A stretch of 41,343 nt of DNA from CAWUKT01 sp041565275. Lineage in GTDB: Bacteria > Bacteroidota > Bacteroidia > J057 > JADKCL01. The stretch is taken from positions 1 to 41,343 of the forward strand of contig JBFGVE010000010.1 in NCBI GenBank assembly GCA_041565275.1. Direction: 5' to 3'. Within the stretch, counting starts at the first letter, position 1, and the number at the start of each line of letters is the position of its first letter. The notes beneath the pieces were generated by a model, which was not told the DNA's origin, ran no database searches, and saw only the letters and a list, made by a program, of their open reading frames with translations. A program made the position numbers and the translations under genes. Below are positions 1 to 8,831 of the stretch, piece by piece.

Positions 1-1038
1 GAAGTCTATGTCCAGAAAGGTGCAGGAGAGCCAAGCAGTTACCCTGACGGTGCTTATAGCAAAGCAGGAGCACATATCCTGTATTCTCTTGCAGAAATCT
101 ATTCCAGGGCAGAAACCATCGTAAAGATTGCTCCGCTATCTTCCGAGGAATTGGACATGTTGCGTCCTCAGCAGGTTCTGATCTCAGCGGTCAACCTGGG
201 AAGCCTGTCCCCACATCATCTGAAGACGCTCATCCGCAAGAACATCCTTGCTCTCGGTTTCGAGTTTTTGGAAGGGAAGCGGCGCAATCGTCCTCTCGTA
301 CAGATCATGTCCGAGATTGCCGGGATCAACTCAATCCATATTGCGACTGAACTCCTGAGCGCTGCTACCAATGGCAAAGGGATGTTGCTCGGTGGTGTCA
401 CAGGTGTTCCTCCCGCAGTAGTCACTATCATCGGTGCCGGCACTGTGGGCTACAATGCCGCCCTCACTGCTCTAGGTATGGGCGCTACGATCCAGATCAT
501 CGATGAAGATGTATCCCAGCTTCGCCTGTTAGAGGCGCGGCTGGGAAGAAAAGTTTATTCCGTTGTCTCCATGCACAACTATATTGAAGAAGCTGTACTC
601 GCCAGCGATGTAGTCATCGGTGCCGCATTCAAGCCCGGCCACCGTGCTCCAGTGGTGGTTACAGAAGACATGGTCTTCAATATGAAGGAAGGGTCCGTCA
701 TTGTAGATGTGGCCATAGATCAAGGAGGGTGTATCGAGACAAGTAGTCCTACTACCCATGAAAAAGCTACGTTTGTCAAACACGATGTAGTTCACTACTG
801 TGTTCCCAACATTGCAGCAAGAGTTCCTGCAACAGCTTCGGCTGCAGTGTCCAATATCCTTGGCCCGATCCTCCTAAAGGCGGGAGATTCCGGAGGGGTC
901 GAACAACTCATGAAATTCGACGAAGGAGTCAAACAAGGGGTCTATGTTTACCGAAAACATCTCACCAAACGAACACTATCTACATTGTTTGGTATTGATT
1001 TTATGGACATCAATTTATTGGTGGCCAGTGTACTTTGA
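1..1038 (+). CDS. ald: Alanine dehydrogenase-family protein (5' end outside window)
   Basis: The frame is open from the first base, so the gene enters from upstream; 345 codons are visible and the N-terminus is missing. The family catalyses NAD-dependent interconversion of L-alanine and pyruvate plus ammonia in the cytoplasm, and is related to transhydrogenase alpha subunits. Seen: a motif MSEIAGI near visible residue 104, a Rossmann loop GAGTVG at about 145-150, and the family pattern DVAIDQGG followed by VPNIAARVPATAS. In Bacillus-type enzymes a catalytic His lies in a segment like FTYLHLA; the matching segment here (LISAVNLG) has Asn. As far as I recall, Bacteroidota homologues also lack this His, so substrate specificity is not certain. 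The first internal Met is at 151, but homology clearly begins before it. Confidence 0.82.
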   Translation, partial: EVYVQKGAGEPSSYPDGAYSKAGAHILYSLAEIYSRAETIVKIAPLSSEELDMLRPQQVLISAVNLGSLSPHHLKTLIRKNILALGFEFLEGKRRNRPLVQIMSEIAGINSIHIATELLSAATNGKGMLLGGVTGVPPAVVTIIGAGTVGYNAALTALGMGATIQIIDEDVSQLRLLEARLGRKVYSVVSMHNYIEEAVLASDVVIGAAFKPGHRAPVVVTEDMVFNMKEGSVIVDVAIDQGGCIETSSPTTHEKATFVKHDVVHYCVPNIAARVPATASAAVSNILGPILLKAGDSGGVEQLMKFDEGVKQGVYVYRKHLTKRTLSTLFGIDFMDINLLVASVL

Positions 1039-1072
1039 ATCGAATCTGTTACCCGTACGGTTGACTTGCCAT

Positions 1073-1103
1073 AAAAAATGGTGAGAAGGTGTGATTCACC
1101 ATT
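1073..1103 (-). terminator. Rho-independent terminator of kmo
   Basis: An 8-bp stem AATGGTGA (1077-1084) / TCACCATT (1096-1103) with an 11-nt loop. Read on the minus strand it is followed at once by six U (complement of A at 1073-1078). It lies just past the kmo stop, so it probably ends that minus-strand transcript; it may also act as a barrier to the convergent ald transcript. Confidence 0.7.
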
Positions 1104-1126
1104 AAGTAAGCCATTAGATCGGTTTA

Positions 1127-2488
1127 TTAGAAAGGTAACAGCCGTGACATAAGGTCTTCTGCCAGGGTCAGATCCACGTTGTCAATTGAATCAATCCCTT
1201 CGGCAAGTTTCCTCAGAATCCGGTCATTGATAATTCCACGTTCAAGAGCTTCAGCGTATGGACGGTGGGTGAAAGAGATTAATTCATACCGGGAAATGTA
1301 TTTTCCGGGATACTCCCGCTCCAGCTTGTGTTCTATTTTTTTACGTAATTTCCAGTCCTCATCGTCTACCCGATCGCGCATTTCATAGTAGTTGTCGATG
1401 GCCATGTCAGCAATCGCATGACCATTCTTAACCCTCAGTGAACCATAGCGTTCAAATGTGCTTGTCCAGTCACTCTCCTGGTCAATACAGGCATTCAGAA
1501 CAGAACAATCTTCAAATGCGGCATTCATTCCTTGTCCGTAAAATGGAACAATGGCATGTGCTGAATCTCCCACCAACACACAGCGATCCTCGTAGTGCCA
1601 TGGGTCACATTTTATCGTCAGCAGGTCTCCAACAGGATTTTCAAAGTATTCTTTGTCTAAATCGGGGATCAGCTCAAGTGCATCGGGAAATTCTTCTATG
1701 AATAGCTTCCGGACTTTTTCCGGGTTGTCCAGGCTGGCAAAGCTGTTGTGACCTTTATGGGGATAGAATAAAGTAACGGTAAAACTCCCATCAAGGTTGG
1801 GCAGGGCGATCAGCATAAAGTGGCCTCGTGGCCAGATATGAAGAGCGTTTTTTTCTATTTGCCACCCACCATTGATTGTAGGGGGGAAGCTGAGCTCTTT
1901 GTAGCTGTGGGAGAGGTAGGATTGAGAGAAGTTGAAGCGAGGCATCTTCATCATGCTGTTCCGTGCAAGGGAGAAGGCACCATCAGAGGCGATAACCGTC
2001 TGGCCAGTTACCTCAAAAGTTTGATGGTTTGTTTCATCACGTATCAGAGCTAAACCGGTTTTCATATCCACGGCTATGCAACGTTTCTGAAAATTGAATT
2101 TGATGGTATTAAACTTGTCTGCTTCGTCCATCAATAGACAGTTCAGATCACCCCTCGAGATTGAGTTAATGGCAGTGGTTCCATCTTTGGAGTAGGGCTG
2201 AAACTCTGTATTCCCATTCCTGTCATGGATGATCCTACCTCGCATCGGGATGCACATTTCAGCCACCTCGTTGTCCAGCCCGACTTCTTTCATAGCATTC
2301 AGCCCGCGCGCCGAAATAGCCAGGTTAATAGAACGACCCGAAGAGATATCTGCAGCCCGAAGGTCAGGACGACGCTCATAAACGTCGACCAAGAAACCTT
2401 TTTTGGCGAGGTAAAGAGCCATCAGAGACCCAGCTAGACCAGCACCCAAGAGAATAATAGGTTCTTCCTTGTTTATTTTTCTGCCCAT
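1127..2488 (-). CDS. kmo: Kynurenine 3-monooxygenase
   Basis: FAD-dependent hydroxylase converting L-kynurenine to 3-hydroxykynurenine with NADPH and O2, a step of tryptophan degradation and, in bacteria with this route, of quinolinate/NAD synthesis. The 453-residue length fits bacterial KMO, which lacks the membrane tail of the eukaryotic enzyme. Seen: N-terminal FAD loop LLGAGLAGSLMALYLAKKG with the following acidic strand end YERR, the KMO-typical SGRSINLAISARG near residue 50, and the second FAD motif GDSAHAIVPFYGQGMNAAFE near residue 310. The start MGRKINKEEP lies directly before the FAD strand. No other kynurenine-pathway gene is in the window. It lies 18 bp after the upstream YfhO-like gene on the same strand, so the two may be co-transcribed. 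Confidence 0.95.
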   Translation of the reverse strand: MGRKINKEEPIILLGAGLAGSLMALYLAKKGFLVDVYERRPDLRAADISSGRSINLAISARGLNAMKEVGLDNEVAEMCIPMRGRIIHDRNGNTEFQPYSKDGTTAINSISRGDLNCLLMDEADKFNTIKFNFQKRCIAVDMKTGLALIRDETNHQTFEVTGQTVIASDGAFSLARNSMMKMPRFNFSQSYLSHSYKELSFPPTINGGWQIEKNALHIWPRGHFMLIALPNLDGSFTVTLFYPHKGHNSFASLDNPEKVRKLFIEEFPDALELIPDLDKEYFENPVGDLLTIKCDPWHYEDRCVLVGDSAHAIVPFYGQGMNAAFEDCSVLNACIDQESDWTSTFERYGSLRVKNGHAIADMAIDNYYEMRDRVDDEDWKLRKKIEHKLEREYPGKYISRYELISFTHRPYAEALERGIINDRILRKLAEGIDSIDNVDLTLAEDLMSRLLPF

Positions 2489-2506
2489 GGGGTTATGTTC
2501 CTGTTA

Positions 2507-5389
2507 TTAGATTTCCGGATCTGTATCTTTTTTTAACTTATTTCGGAAGCTCAAAAAACCCACTCCGGCAATGGCAAGGAAAAGCAAAATGGAGCCGATC
2601 AATCCTATCCTTTCACCGGTTTTATAGGACTGGGGTTCAAATTTGAATTCAATGGCGTGTTGTCCACCAGGTATTCTCGCGGCACGTAGAACGTAGTTGG
2701 CTCGGAAGTGGGGAGTTGGTGTTTTGGCTCCATCGAGATACATATTCCAACCCTTTTTGTAGTAAATTTCAGAGAATACTACCATTTGTTCACTGCCACT
2801 TGGTGCATTGAACTGGTATTTAATGTAATTCGGGAGGTACTCAGTCACAACAATGGTGGCGGAAGGATCAAACTCAGGGTTAAACCCATTCAATTGATCA
2901 TTGAATTCCTTGTGGATAACTGCAGTAGCACGTGGATCAACCTTGGCAATACCATCCAACTCGTCAATATTGGATTCTTTAACAGCATAGTTTTGGACGA
3001 CCCAGGCAGGGCCAAAGCGCAGTGGGTTTTCTATTTTGATATGTGCTTCCTGACCTTGTGGTGTTTGGCCTCTCGCTATAACATACTTGAGGTTAAGCAT
3101 GTTCATCGCTTTTGCAGATCTAAAAACAGCATCGATCGTTGTTCCTTTTGTGCTGAGACGGGATAGCAATTCGTTTTTTTCCCGATCAAGGTAGCAGTCG
3201 ATCAAGTCCTGATAACGTCTGAATTTTGCTGCGTGGTAGCCTCCTATGCTACGGAAGTGGTAAGAGGTGTAAGCTTCATTCCAGGTACTTCGAGTTGTGT
3301 TGAGGACACGGAATCCAGGCTCGGGATCACCTAGCATTTCAATATAGGGCCTTGCCTTCTCAGGATTGCGGTCTAAAGTCAGATCGTAAGTTTCCTTGAA
3401 TTGTCTTTCAGAAACGAAGTTTTCATGGTTGATATAATGAAGGTTGACCGGAATTAAATCAATCATGACCACAATTAGGATGCTACCAGAAAGTATCGCT
3501 TGGCCAAGGATCGGCTTCTTTCCGAAGGCGGGTCTGAGAAAACGAAGGTATCCAAGCATTAAACCGCCTGTGAGGATGATCAGTCCCATGCCCCTCAACA
3601 TCCCAAACTGGAATGAACTGGCTCGGTCACTTATCATGGCTGCCTGGAGTTGATTTTTCAAAGCAATATTCTCGTTTAATCCCAACTGGCTCATCAAGCC
3701 TGCATCACTGACAGCGATGAAGTTCGAGGTTCCAGGTTTTGTAACCATGAGCACCAGAAAGATGGCAAGGGAAATTCCAGTGGCAATAAATAGGAAGGTT
3801 TCTGTGGCTTTCAGGTTTTCCTTATTATTCTTGAGGAACTTATGAATCGCCAAAGCAGCCAGAACTGGCATGGTAATCTCAGCGATCACAAGGGTCATAG
3901 ACACCGCCCTGAAACTATTGTAAAGGGGAAAGTGATCAAAAAAGAGGTCAGAAAAGATTTGCCAGTTCTTACCCCACGAGAGCAGGATAGATAGGACCGT
4001 GGCACCGAATAGCCACCAGCGGTAGCGGTTATTGACTGTCAACATTCCTAAAATAAATAGGAAGAAGATCACTGCTCCAACATAGACTGGACCGGAAGTG
4101 CTTGGTTGATCACCATAGTACATGGGCCATCTTTGAGACATTTGAGCAGCACCCTGTGGTCCGTAGATCTGGGCTAAGGTTTGATAGGTATCAGTTTTCT
4201 CCCCTAGTCTGACACTTGATGCCTCTCCCATGTAAAATGGGTTGAGAAGTGTAAAAGTCTCTGCGATACCATAGCTCCAACTGTAAGCATACGGCTTTTT
4301 CAATCCACCGGAATTGCCACATCCGTTTTTGTCGATATCAGCCGCTGAATTCATTGCTGACTGCCCATATTTGCAGTGGTTTTCCTCCTCGAGTATTTTA
4401 CCGCCTCGCATGGTATCGGTTTTATATTCCAGAGTGGTGTACAAACGACCAAGATTAGGGGTGATTGCAAGTAGTCCCCCGACCACCAAGATGAGGGAAG
4501 CTATCAAAAAGTTCCTAGCAGGTTTAAAGCCTGGTGAATCCCAGCCCCCTTTGGGTATCTCAGTGATAAATTGAAGGACTAGTGGAACTGTGAAACTTAA
4601 CAGGGCAATCCCCATCCAGAGATATTTAAGATTGTTACAGGGATCAATTAACCAAATCACCGGAACCAGAAGAAGTCCCAATAAGAAAAGGGCATGCAGG
4701 GGTCTAACAATCCTTGCAACCTCACTGATCAATAAAGCAATGATGATAAAAAGAAGGTAAAATGTGATCTGGAAATGGTTGGCATATAATTCCAGGCCCA
4801 AGGCGAGAGTAAAAATAATCCCACCTAGGAACCACCGGCCTCGATATGTCATGATCATACCTCCCAGAACCGCAGGCGCATAGCCGAGGGCCATTATTTT
4901 GCTGTTGTGGCCTGCCTCCATAGCTACCATGAAATAGGTTGAGAATGAATAGGCAATTGCTCCAATGACCGCCACCCAGGGGTCTAGACGTATTGCCATC
5001 AGCAAAACGAACATCCCAATAAAGAGGACAAAAAACCATGCAACAGGATGCGGAAAAATAAAATGGATCAAATTTTGGATGTGGGACAACCAGTTGTTAC
5101 CATAGAGGACACTGATTTGGTAAGCCGGCATTCCACCAAACATTCTGCTGGTCCAGAGCGCCTCTTCCTTCTTCCTGTCACGGTGCTCAGACATCTCATG
5201 ACCCATTCCCCTGACTTGGGAGATATCAGGCTGAAAAAGTACCATCTTATTTTTGAAGGCAGGTTTGAAATATACAGACAGAACAATTGCTCCAAAGGCA
5301 ACACAAGCTACCGTGATAAAAACAGTGAGTAGATTGATATGTTTTGAAGATGAGGAGCCACTTTTTTTCACTTCCGGTTGCTTAGCCAT
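2507..5389 (-). CDS. YfhO-like polytopic membrane protein
   Basis: A 960-residue inner-membrane protein. A hydrophobic segment at about residues 20-45 is followed by a soluble loop and then by many further hydrophobic segments up to about residue 640, a long soluble part (about 660-920), and one last membrane segment (about 930-950). This arrangement matches the bacterial YfhO/GT-C-like family, some members of which act in glycosylation of lipoteichoic acid or other envelope polymers; in Bacteroidota the substrate is unknown. Seen: the loop DISQVRGMGHEMSEHRD after the first segment, and a C-terminal soluble domain with the pattern YLPNYIKYQFNAPSGSEQMV typical of the family. The start MAKQPEVKKSG is the only good one. 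No glycosylation gene adjoins it. Confidence 0.85.
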   Translation of the reverse strand: MAKQPEVKKSGSSSSKHINLLTVFITVACVAFGAIVLSVYFKPAFKNKMVLFQPDISQVRGMGHEMSEHRDRKKEEALWTSRMFGGMPAYQISVLYGNNWLSHIQNLIHFIFPHPVAWFFVLFIGMFVLLMAIRLDPWVAVIGAIAYSFSTYFMVAMEAGHNSKIMALGYAPAVLGGMIMTYRGRWFLGGIIFTLALGLELYANHFQITFYLLFIIIALLISEVARIVRPLHALFLLGLLLVPVIWLIDPCNNLKYLWMGIALLSFTVPLVLQFITEIPKGGWDSPGFKPARNFLIASLILVVGGLLAITPNLGRLYTTLEYKTDTMRGGKILEEENHCKYGQSAMNSAADIDKNGCGNSGGLKKPYAYSWSYGIAETFTLLNPFYMGEASSVRLGEKTDTYQTLAQIYGPQGAAQMSQRWPMYYGDQPSTSGPVYVGAVIFFLFILGMLTVNNRYRWWLFGATVLSILLSWGKNWQIFSDLFFDHFPLYNSFRAVSMTLVIAEITMPVLAALAIHKFLKNNKENLKATETFLFIATGISLAIFLVLMVTKPGTSNFIAVSDAGLMSQLGLNENIALKNQLQAAMISDRASSFQFGMLRGMGLIILTGGLMLGYLRFLRPAFGKKPILGQAILSGSILIVVMIDLIPVNLHYINHENFVSERQFKETYDLTLDRNPEKARPYIEMLGDPEPGFRVLNTTRSTWNEAYTSYHFRSIGGYHAAKFRRYQDLIDCYLDREKNELLSRLSTKGTTIDAVFRSAKAMNMLNLKYVIARGQTPQGQEAHIKIENPLRFGPAWVVQNYAVKESNIDELDGIAKVDPRATAVIHKEFNDQLNGFNPEFDPSATIVVTEYLPNYIKYQFNAPSGSEQMVVFSEIYYKKGWNMYLDGAKTPTPHFRANYVLRAARIPGGQHAIEFKFEPQSYKTGERIGLIGSILLFLAIAGVGFLSFRNKLKKDTDPEI

Positions 5390-5434
5390 TCTGAATAATG
5401 CTTGGTTTCAGGATTTATATAAGGTAAAATTAAT

Positions 5435-5650
5435 CTAATTTTCTAAAGCGACAATTTCTTCTTCCGAGCCAATTTTAACCGCTTTTTTCCCATAAAAAGG
5501 AGTCAAGACATCTACCAAAATATTCGATTTCTTGGCACCCCAATACTCTGTGGTTATAACTTCAATGGCATTGAAACGGCAATTCCTATCGAAGTCAAGG
5601 ATCGACCTTCCACTTTTAATTAAATTAAAGTGACTTTGTTCTGCCTCCAT
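5435..5650 (-). CDS. Small hypothetical ORF, possibly a gene remnant
   Basis: A 71-codon frame that starts inside the last 26 bases of the SDR gene in another frame; a stop codon (TAG) lies immediately before its ATG, so it cannot extend upstream. The product is soluble and not low-complexity, with a segment ILDFDRNCRFNAIEVIT followed by a Lys-rich stretch and an acidic end. That segment vaguely recalls the C-terminal part of small secreted stress or adhesin-E-like proteins, but no signal peptide is present, which would fit a 5'-truncated remnant. No ribosome binding site was seen. It may be translationally coupled to the SDR, or not expressed at all. Confidence 0.3.
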   Translation of the reverse strand: MEAEQSHFNLIKSGRSILDFDRNCRFNAIEVITTEYWGAKKSNILVDVLTPFYGKKAVKIGSEEEIVALEN

Positions 5651-6428
5651 CTACGGGCAGGTTGATGCCATTGATGTAGGCGGCTGCATCAGATGCTAGA
5701 AAGGCAATAGCATAAGCGACTTCTTCTGGCTTTGCGAAGCGTTTCACCGGGATCGCATTACGCATGGCCTGGGTAACTTCTTCTACCGTTCTTCCTGATT
5801 TCGCCGCTTTATCGGCAATAATTTCAATCAAACGCTCCGTATTTGTAGCACCAGGTAAGACATTATTTACTGTAATTCCGAATTGGCCAAGTTCATTGGC
5901 TAGTGTTTTTGCCCAATTGCCTACAGCTCCCCGTATGGTATTAGAGACACCAAGATTGTCGAGTGGTTGTTTGACAGAGGTTGAGACAACATTGATAATG
6001 CGGCCGCTTCTTGCAGCTTTCATCCCTCTATAGAGCCCTTGTACAAGAATTTGATTGCAGATCAGGTGTTGGTTAAAAGCCTCCCGGAAGGCTTCCGTGT
6101 CTGCTGTATGGACAGGGCCTCCGGGAGGCCCTCCTGTATTGTTGACCAGAATGTGGATGGGGAAATCATGGCTAGAAACCCAGTTATTGAGTGTAGCTTT
6201 TAAGCGACTCGGTTTACTGAAATCAGCAACCATGTATCCGTGGGTTTGGCCGTTTAGCCGAGGGAGATTCTCCCAAACCGCTTTGAGTTTTTCTTCATTT
6301 CTGGAAACCAATATGACATTTGCACCCAGTCCAGCCAACTCGATGGCAGTTGCTTTACCTATTCCTTGCGTACTTCCGCATACAAATGCATTTTTCCCTT
6401 CCAGGTTCAGGTTCATCACCTCTTTCAT
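5625..6428 (-). CDS. SDR family oxidoreductase with altered catalytic residues
   Basis: A 267-residue Rossmann-fold protein of the short-chain dehydrogenase/reductase family, annotated in relatives as a 3-oxoacyl-ACP reductase homologue. Seen: nucleotide-binding loop CGSTQGIGKA near residue 17, NNTGGPPGG where classical members have NNAG, Ser in VVSTSV, and the C-terminal motif NLPVDGG. Aligned with classical SDRs, the YxxxK active site becomes SNTIR, so both the catalytic Tyr and Lys are absent. A known subgroup of BKR-like SDRs likewise lacks a perfect tetrad, so this is probably a subgroup trait and not damage. Substrate is unknown and reductase activity should not be assumed. Two starts are possible, MKEVMNLNLEGK or four codons later at MNLNLEGK; the second fits the family better. 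Confidence 0.9.
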   Translation of the reverse strand: MKEVMNLNLEGKNAFVCGSTQGIGKATAIELAGLGANVILVSRNEEKLKAVWENLPRLNGQTHGYMVADFSKPSRLKATLNNWVSSHDFPIHILVNNTGGPPGGPVHTADTEAFREAFNQHLICNQILVQGLYRGMKAARSGRIINVVSTSVKQPLDNLGVSNTIRGAVGNWAKTLANELGQFGITVNNVLPGATNTERLIEIIADKAAKSGRTVEEVTQAMRNAIPVKRFAKPEEVAYAIAFLASDAAAYINGINLPVDGGRTKSL

Positions 6429-6821
6429 TGCTTTTAATATATTCTAAGCTCCGTAAGTCCACATTAGCACATTGCTCAAGCCCCCTATTATTGGGGACTA
6501 TTTAATTCAGGTAGCCATTCGGCTTTACCACTACTTCGGCAAAGGTAGGCTCCACTTCCGGCCTTGTCAAGGCTAGCAACGAGTGACGGATTTTCACGTA
6601 TATTTCCGAAAGAACCATCCAGCTTTGATAAGCCCTCAAATATTTGCCCCATGTTTTCTGGCTTGGATGTACTACTTTAACTAGCGTTTTTCATCGTATT
6701 GGCTTGAGAATACGAAGCAGTCGACCAACTCTCAGTTCAATTTAGAAAATACTTAAGTATATACGTTTTCCTCCGATGTTGCCATATCGGAAGACTTCCA
6801 GACGAAATATTGTCTTGAGAT
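6429..6821. other. 393-bp gene-free region upstream of dnaG
   Basis: Divergent intergenic region between the SDR (-) and dnaG (+). It holds a diverged copy of the 38-bp element found near 35.4 kb (separate entry), a GC hairpin with stem GCCTT/AAGGC (6561-6573), and a small hairpin TCCGAT (6772-6777) / ATCGGA (6786-6791) about 60 bp before dnaG. A frame of about 60 codons on the minus strand, ending with a stop at 6502, has no recognisable product. No tRNA or known riboswitch was recognised. Confidence 0.6.
6527..6577 (-). repeat. Dispersed intergenic repeat, copy A (inverted, diverged)
   Basis: Read on the minus strand, 6574-6533 aligns without gaps to 35429-35470: an exact 16-mer AGCCTTGACAAGGCCG, 11 weakly conserved bases, an exact 10-mer TACCTTTGCC at the same offset, then AAGT. 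About 34 of 42 positions agree by eye. It is therefore a single-unit, opposite-strand relative of the 38-bp repeat near 35.4 kb. Confidence 0.6.
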
Positions 6822-6851
6822 TTGCGTACTTTTAGGGTACAGAAAATATTA

Positions 6852-8828
6852 ATGGCCAAGCGCATTCCCAGCCATAAAGTGGAGGAGATTTACAATGCCT
6901 CCGATGTTTTGGAGATCATCTCCGACTTTGTTCCCCTGAAGAAGCGGGGCTCAACCTACTTTGGCCTATCACCTTTTTCAAATGAAAAGACCCCTTCATT
7001 TGCAGTGTCGCCCACCAAGAATATTTGGAAGGATTTCTCTACTGGAAAGGGAGGCAATGGCGTCACCTTCCTGATGGAGTCGGAGGGAATGAGCTATGTT
7101 GAGGCACTCAAGTACATCGCAGAGAAGTACAATATCGACCTGGAGATGGAGGAAACTCCCGAAGACTACATCCGCCAGGACAAGCGCGACAGCCTTTATA
7201 TCCTGAATGAATTTGCCGCCAAATTTTTTAATCAACAACTGACGATAGGCGAGGGAAGACAGGTCGGATACAGCTATTTCAAGGAACGAGGAATCCTGAA
7301 GAGCACTATGGAGACCTTTCAGCTGGGGTATTCTCCTACATCCTGGGATGCATTTTCCCAAGAAGCCCTTCGCAATCAGTACAATGAGGACTTCCTGATT
7401 GAGACTGGTCTGGCTTTCAAGAGCGACCGGGATGGGAAGCTACTGGACCGGTTCCGGGGGCGTATTATGTTCCCGATCCACAACCATATGGGAAAGGTGG
7501 TTGGGTTTGGCGGGCGTATTTTGGATGGGAAGAAGAAGATGGCGAAGTACATCAATTCGCCAGAATCTGAAATCTACCAGAAGAGCTATATCCTGTATGG
7601 TCTCCACCAAGGGAAGAAAGCAATTCGCGATCTGGACCGTACCCTGTTGGTAGAAGGGTATATGGATGTTATTGCCCTTTACCAGGCTGGCATTGAAAAT
7701 GTGGTCGCCACTTCGGGGACGGCACTCACAGTAGAACAGATCCGTTTGGTCAAGCGGTTCACCCACAATATTCTCCTCATCTACGATGCTGACCCAGCCG
7801 GGATCTCTGCCACCTTGCGAGGTATTGACCTCTTGCTGGAACAGGAGATGAATGTCCGGGTGCTTCTCCTTCCGGAAGGAGAGGATCCCGACTCTTTCGT
7901 GAAAACACATGGAAAGTCAGGTTTTGATGCTTATTCAGAGGAAAAGGCTCAGGATTTCATTGATTTTAAGATCGATTGCCTAGCAATGAGTTTGGATTGG
8001 TCAGACCCCGACCAATTTACAACTGCCATCCATGATACAGCAGCAACGATTGCCTGGATTCCTGATCCGGTGAAGAGAGCCATTTACATGAACCGAGTCA
8101 CCAAGCGGTTTGGCATCAAAGAAAACACAATGCAGCAGTCCCTCAACCGGGCGTTGGCTGAGCAAGCCAAGCTGCAAGAGCGAGAATTGCGACGGCAGAA
8201 ATCGGTACAGACTAGGTTGTCTCAGACCGCATTGCCAGTCACTCCGGCCACTAAGGTACCTGAAACTACCAGAAGCGTTGCGGTACCAGTAACTTCCGCC
8301 TCTACGATACCCGGTCAGGAGCGAGAGATCATTCGCCTAGCGCTCAATCATTACGACAAAGAAATCAATCTAGAGGGAGAATTATACCCATTGATTGAAG
8401 TATTGCTGGCTGACATTGGAGAATATACATTTGAATCCCCGAAAATGGAAAAATTCCGTCAGGCAGTCTTTGGCTACTACAAGGAAAATGGAAAGATAGA
8501 CTTAAACTATTTTCTGAGCCATCCCGACCCAGAAATTGCCCAAGCTGCTTCCCGGATGGTCGAAATACCAGAAGAGGTAAGTAAGAATTGGGAAATCAAA
8601 GCCGATATCCGGGCACCTATGATGGATCAGAACCTGGAAGAATCCGTATTTTCGGCTACCATGCATTTCAAATTACGGAAACTAGAGGCACTCATCAACG
8701 AAAATATGGAATTGCAGAAGAATTCACCTCCCGGTCCGGGATCAGATAAACTTCTGAAAGTGTATATGCGCTTGAAAAAAATGTACCGTGCCCTCACCGA
8801 TGAGATGGGGATTATCATACCTAAATGA
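6852..8828 (+). CDS. dnaG: DNA primase
   Basis: Synthesises RNA primers at the replication fork, working with the DnaB helicase. 658 residues from the ATG at 6852; a start 10 codons earlier (6822) is open, but MAKRIPSHKVEEI fits the family N-terminus. Domains: N-terminal zinc-ribbon fold (about 1-100), primase core with TOPRIM (EGYMDVIALYQAG near 277, then LIYDADPAG near 320), linker rich in Ala, Pro, Val and Thr, and a C-terminal helicase-binding region. The zinc ligands are gone: the positions of the CPFH and CFGC motifs read SPFS (S40, S43) and DFST (D61, T64). I believe related Bacteroidota primases show the same loss. The next gene follows after 3 bases, so they are probably co-transcribed. 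Confidence 0.97.
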   Translation: MAKRIPSHKVEEIYNASDVLEIISDFVPLKKRGSTYFGLSPFSNEKTPSFAVSPTKNIWKDFSTGKGGNGVTFLMESEGMSYVEALKYIAEKYNIDLEMEETPEDYIRQDKRDSLYILNEFAAKFFNQQLTIGEGRQVGYSYFKERGILKSTMETFQLGYSPTSWDAFSQEALRNQYNEDFLIETGLAFKSDRDGKLLDRFRGRIMFPIHNHMGKVVGFGGRILDGKKKMAKYINSPESEIYQKSYILYGLHQGKKAIRDLDRTLLVEGYMDVIALYQAGIENVVATSGTALTVEQIRLVKRFTHNILLIYDADPAGISATLRGIDLLLEQEMNVRVLLLPEGEDPDSFVKTHGKSGFDAYSEEKAQDFIDFKIDCLAMSLDWSDPDQFTTAIHDTAATIAWIPDPVKRAIYMNRVTKRFGIKENTMQQSLNRALAEQAKLQERELRRQKSVQTRLSQTALPVTPATKVPETTRSVAVPVTSASTIPGQEREIIRLALNHYDKEINLEGELYPLIEVLLADIGEYTFESPKMEKFRQAVFGYYKENGKIDLNYFLSHPDPEIAQAASRMVEIPEEVSKNWEIKADIRAPMMDQNLEESVFSATMHFKLRKLEALINENMELQKNSPPGPGSDKLLKVYMRLKKMYRALTDEMGIIIPK

Positions 8829-8831
8829 AAT

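Noticed and set aside
6502..6690. About 60-codon minus-strand frame upstream of the SDR
   Set aside because: Residues look plausible near the end, but the same DNA is part of a nucleotide-level repeat whose 38-bp unit does not keep frame.
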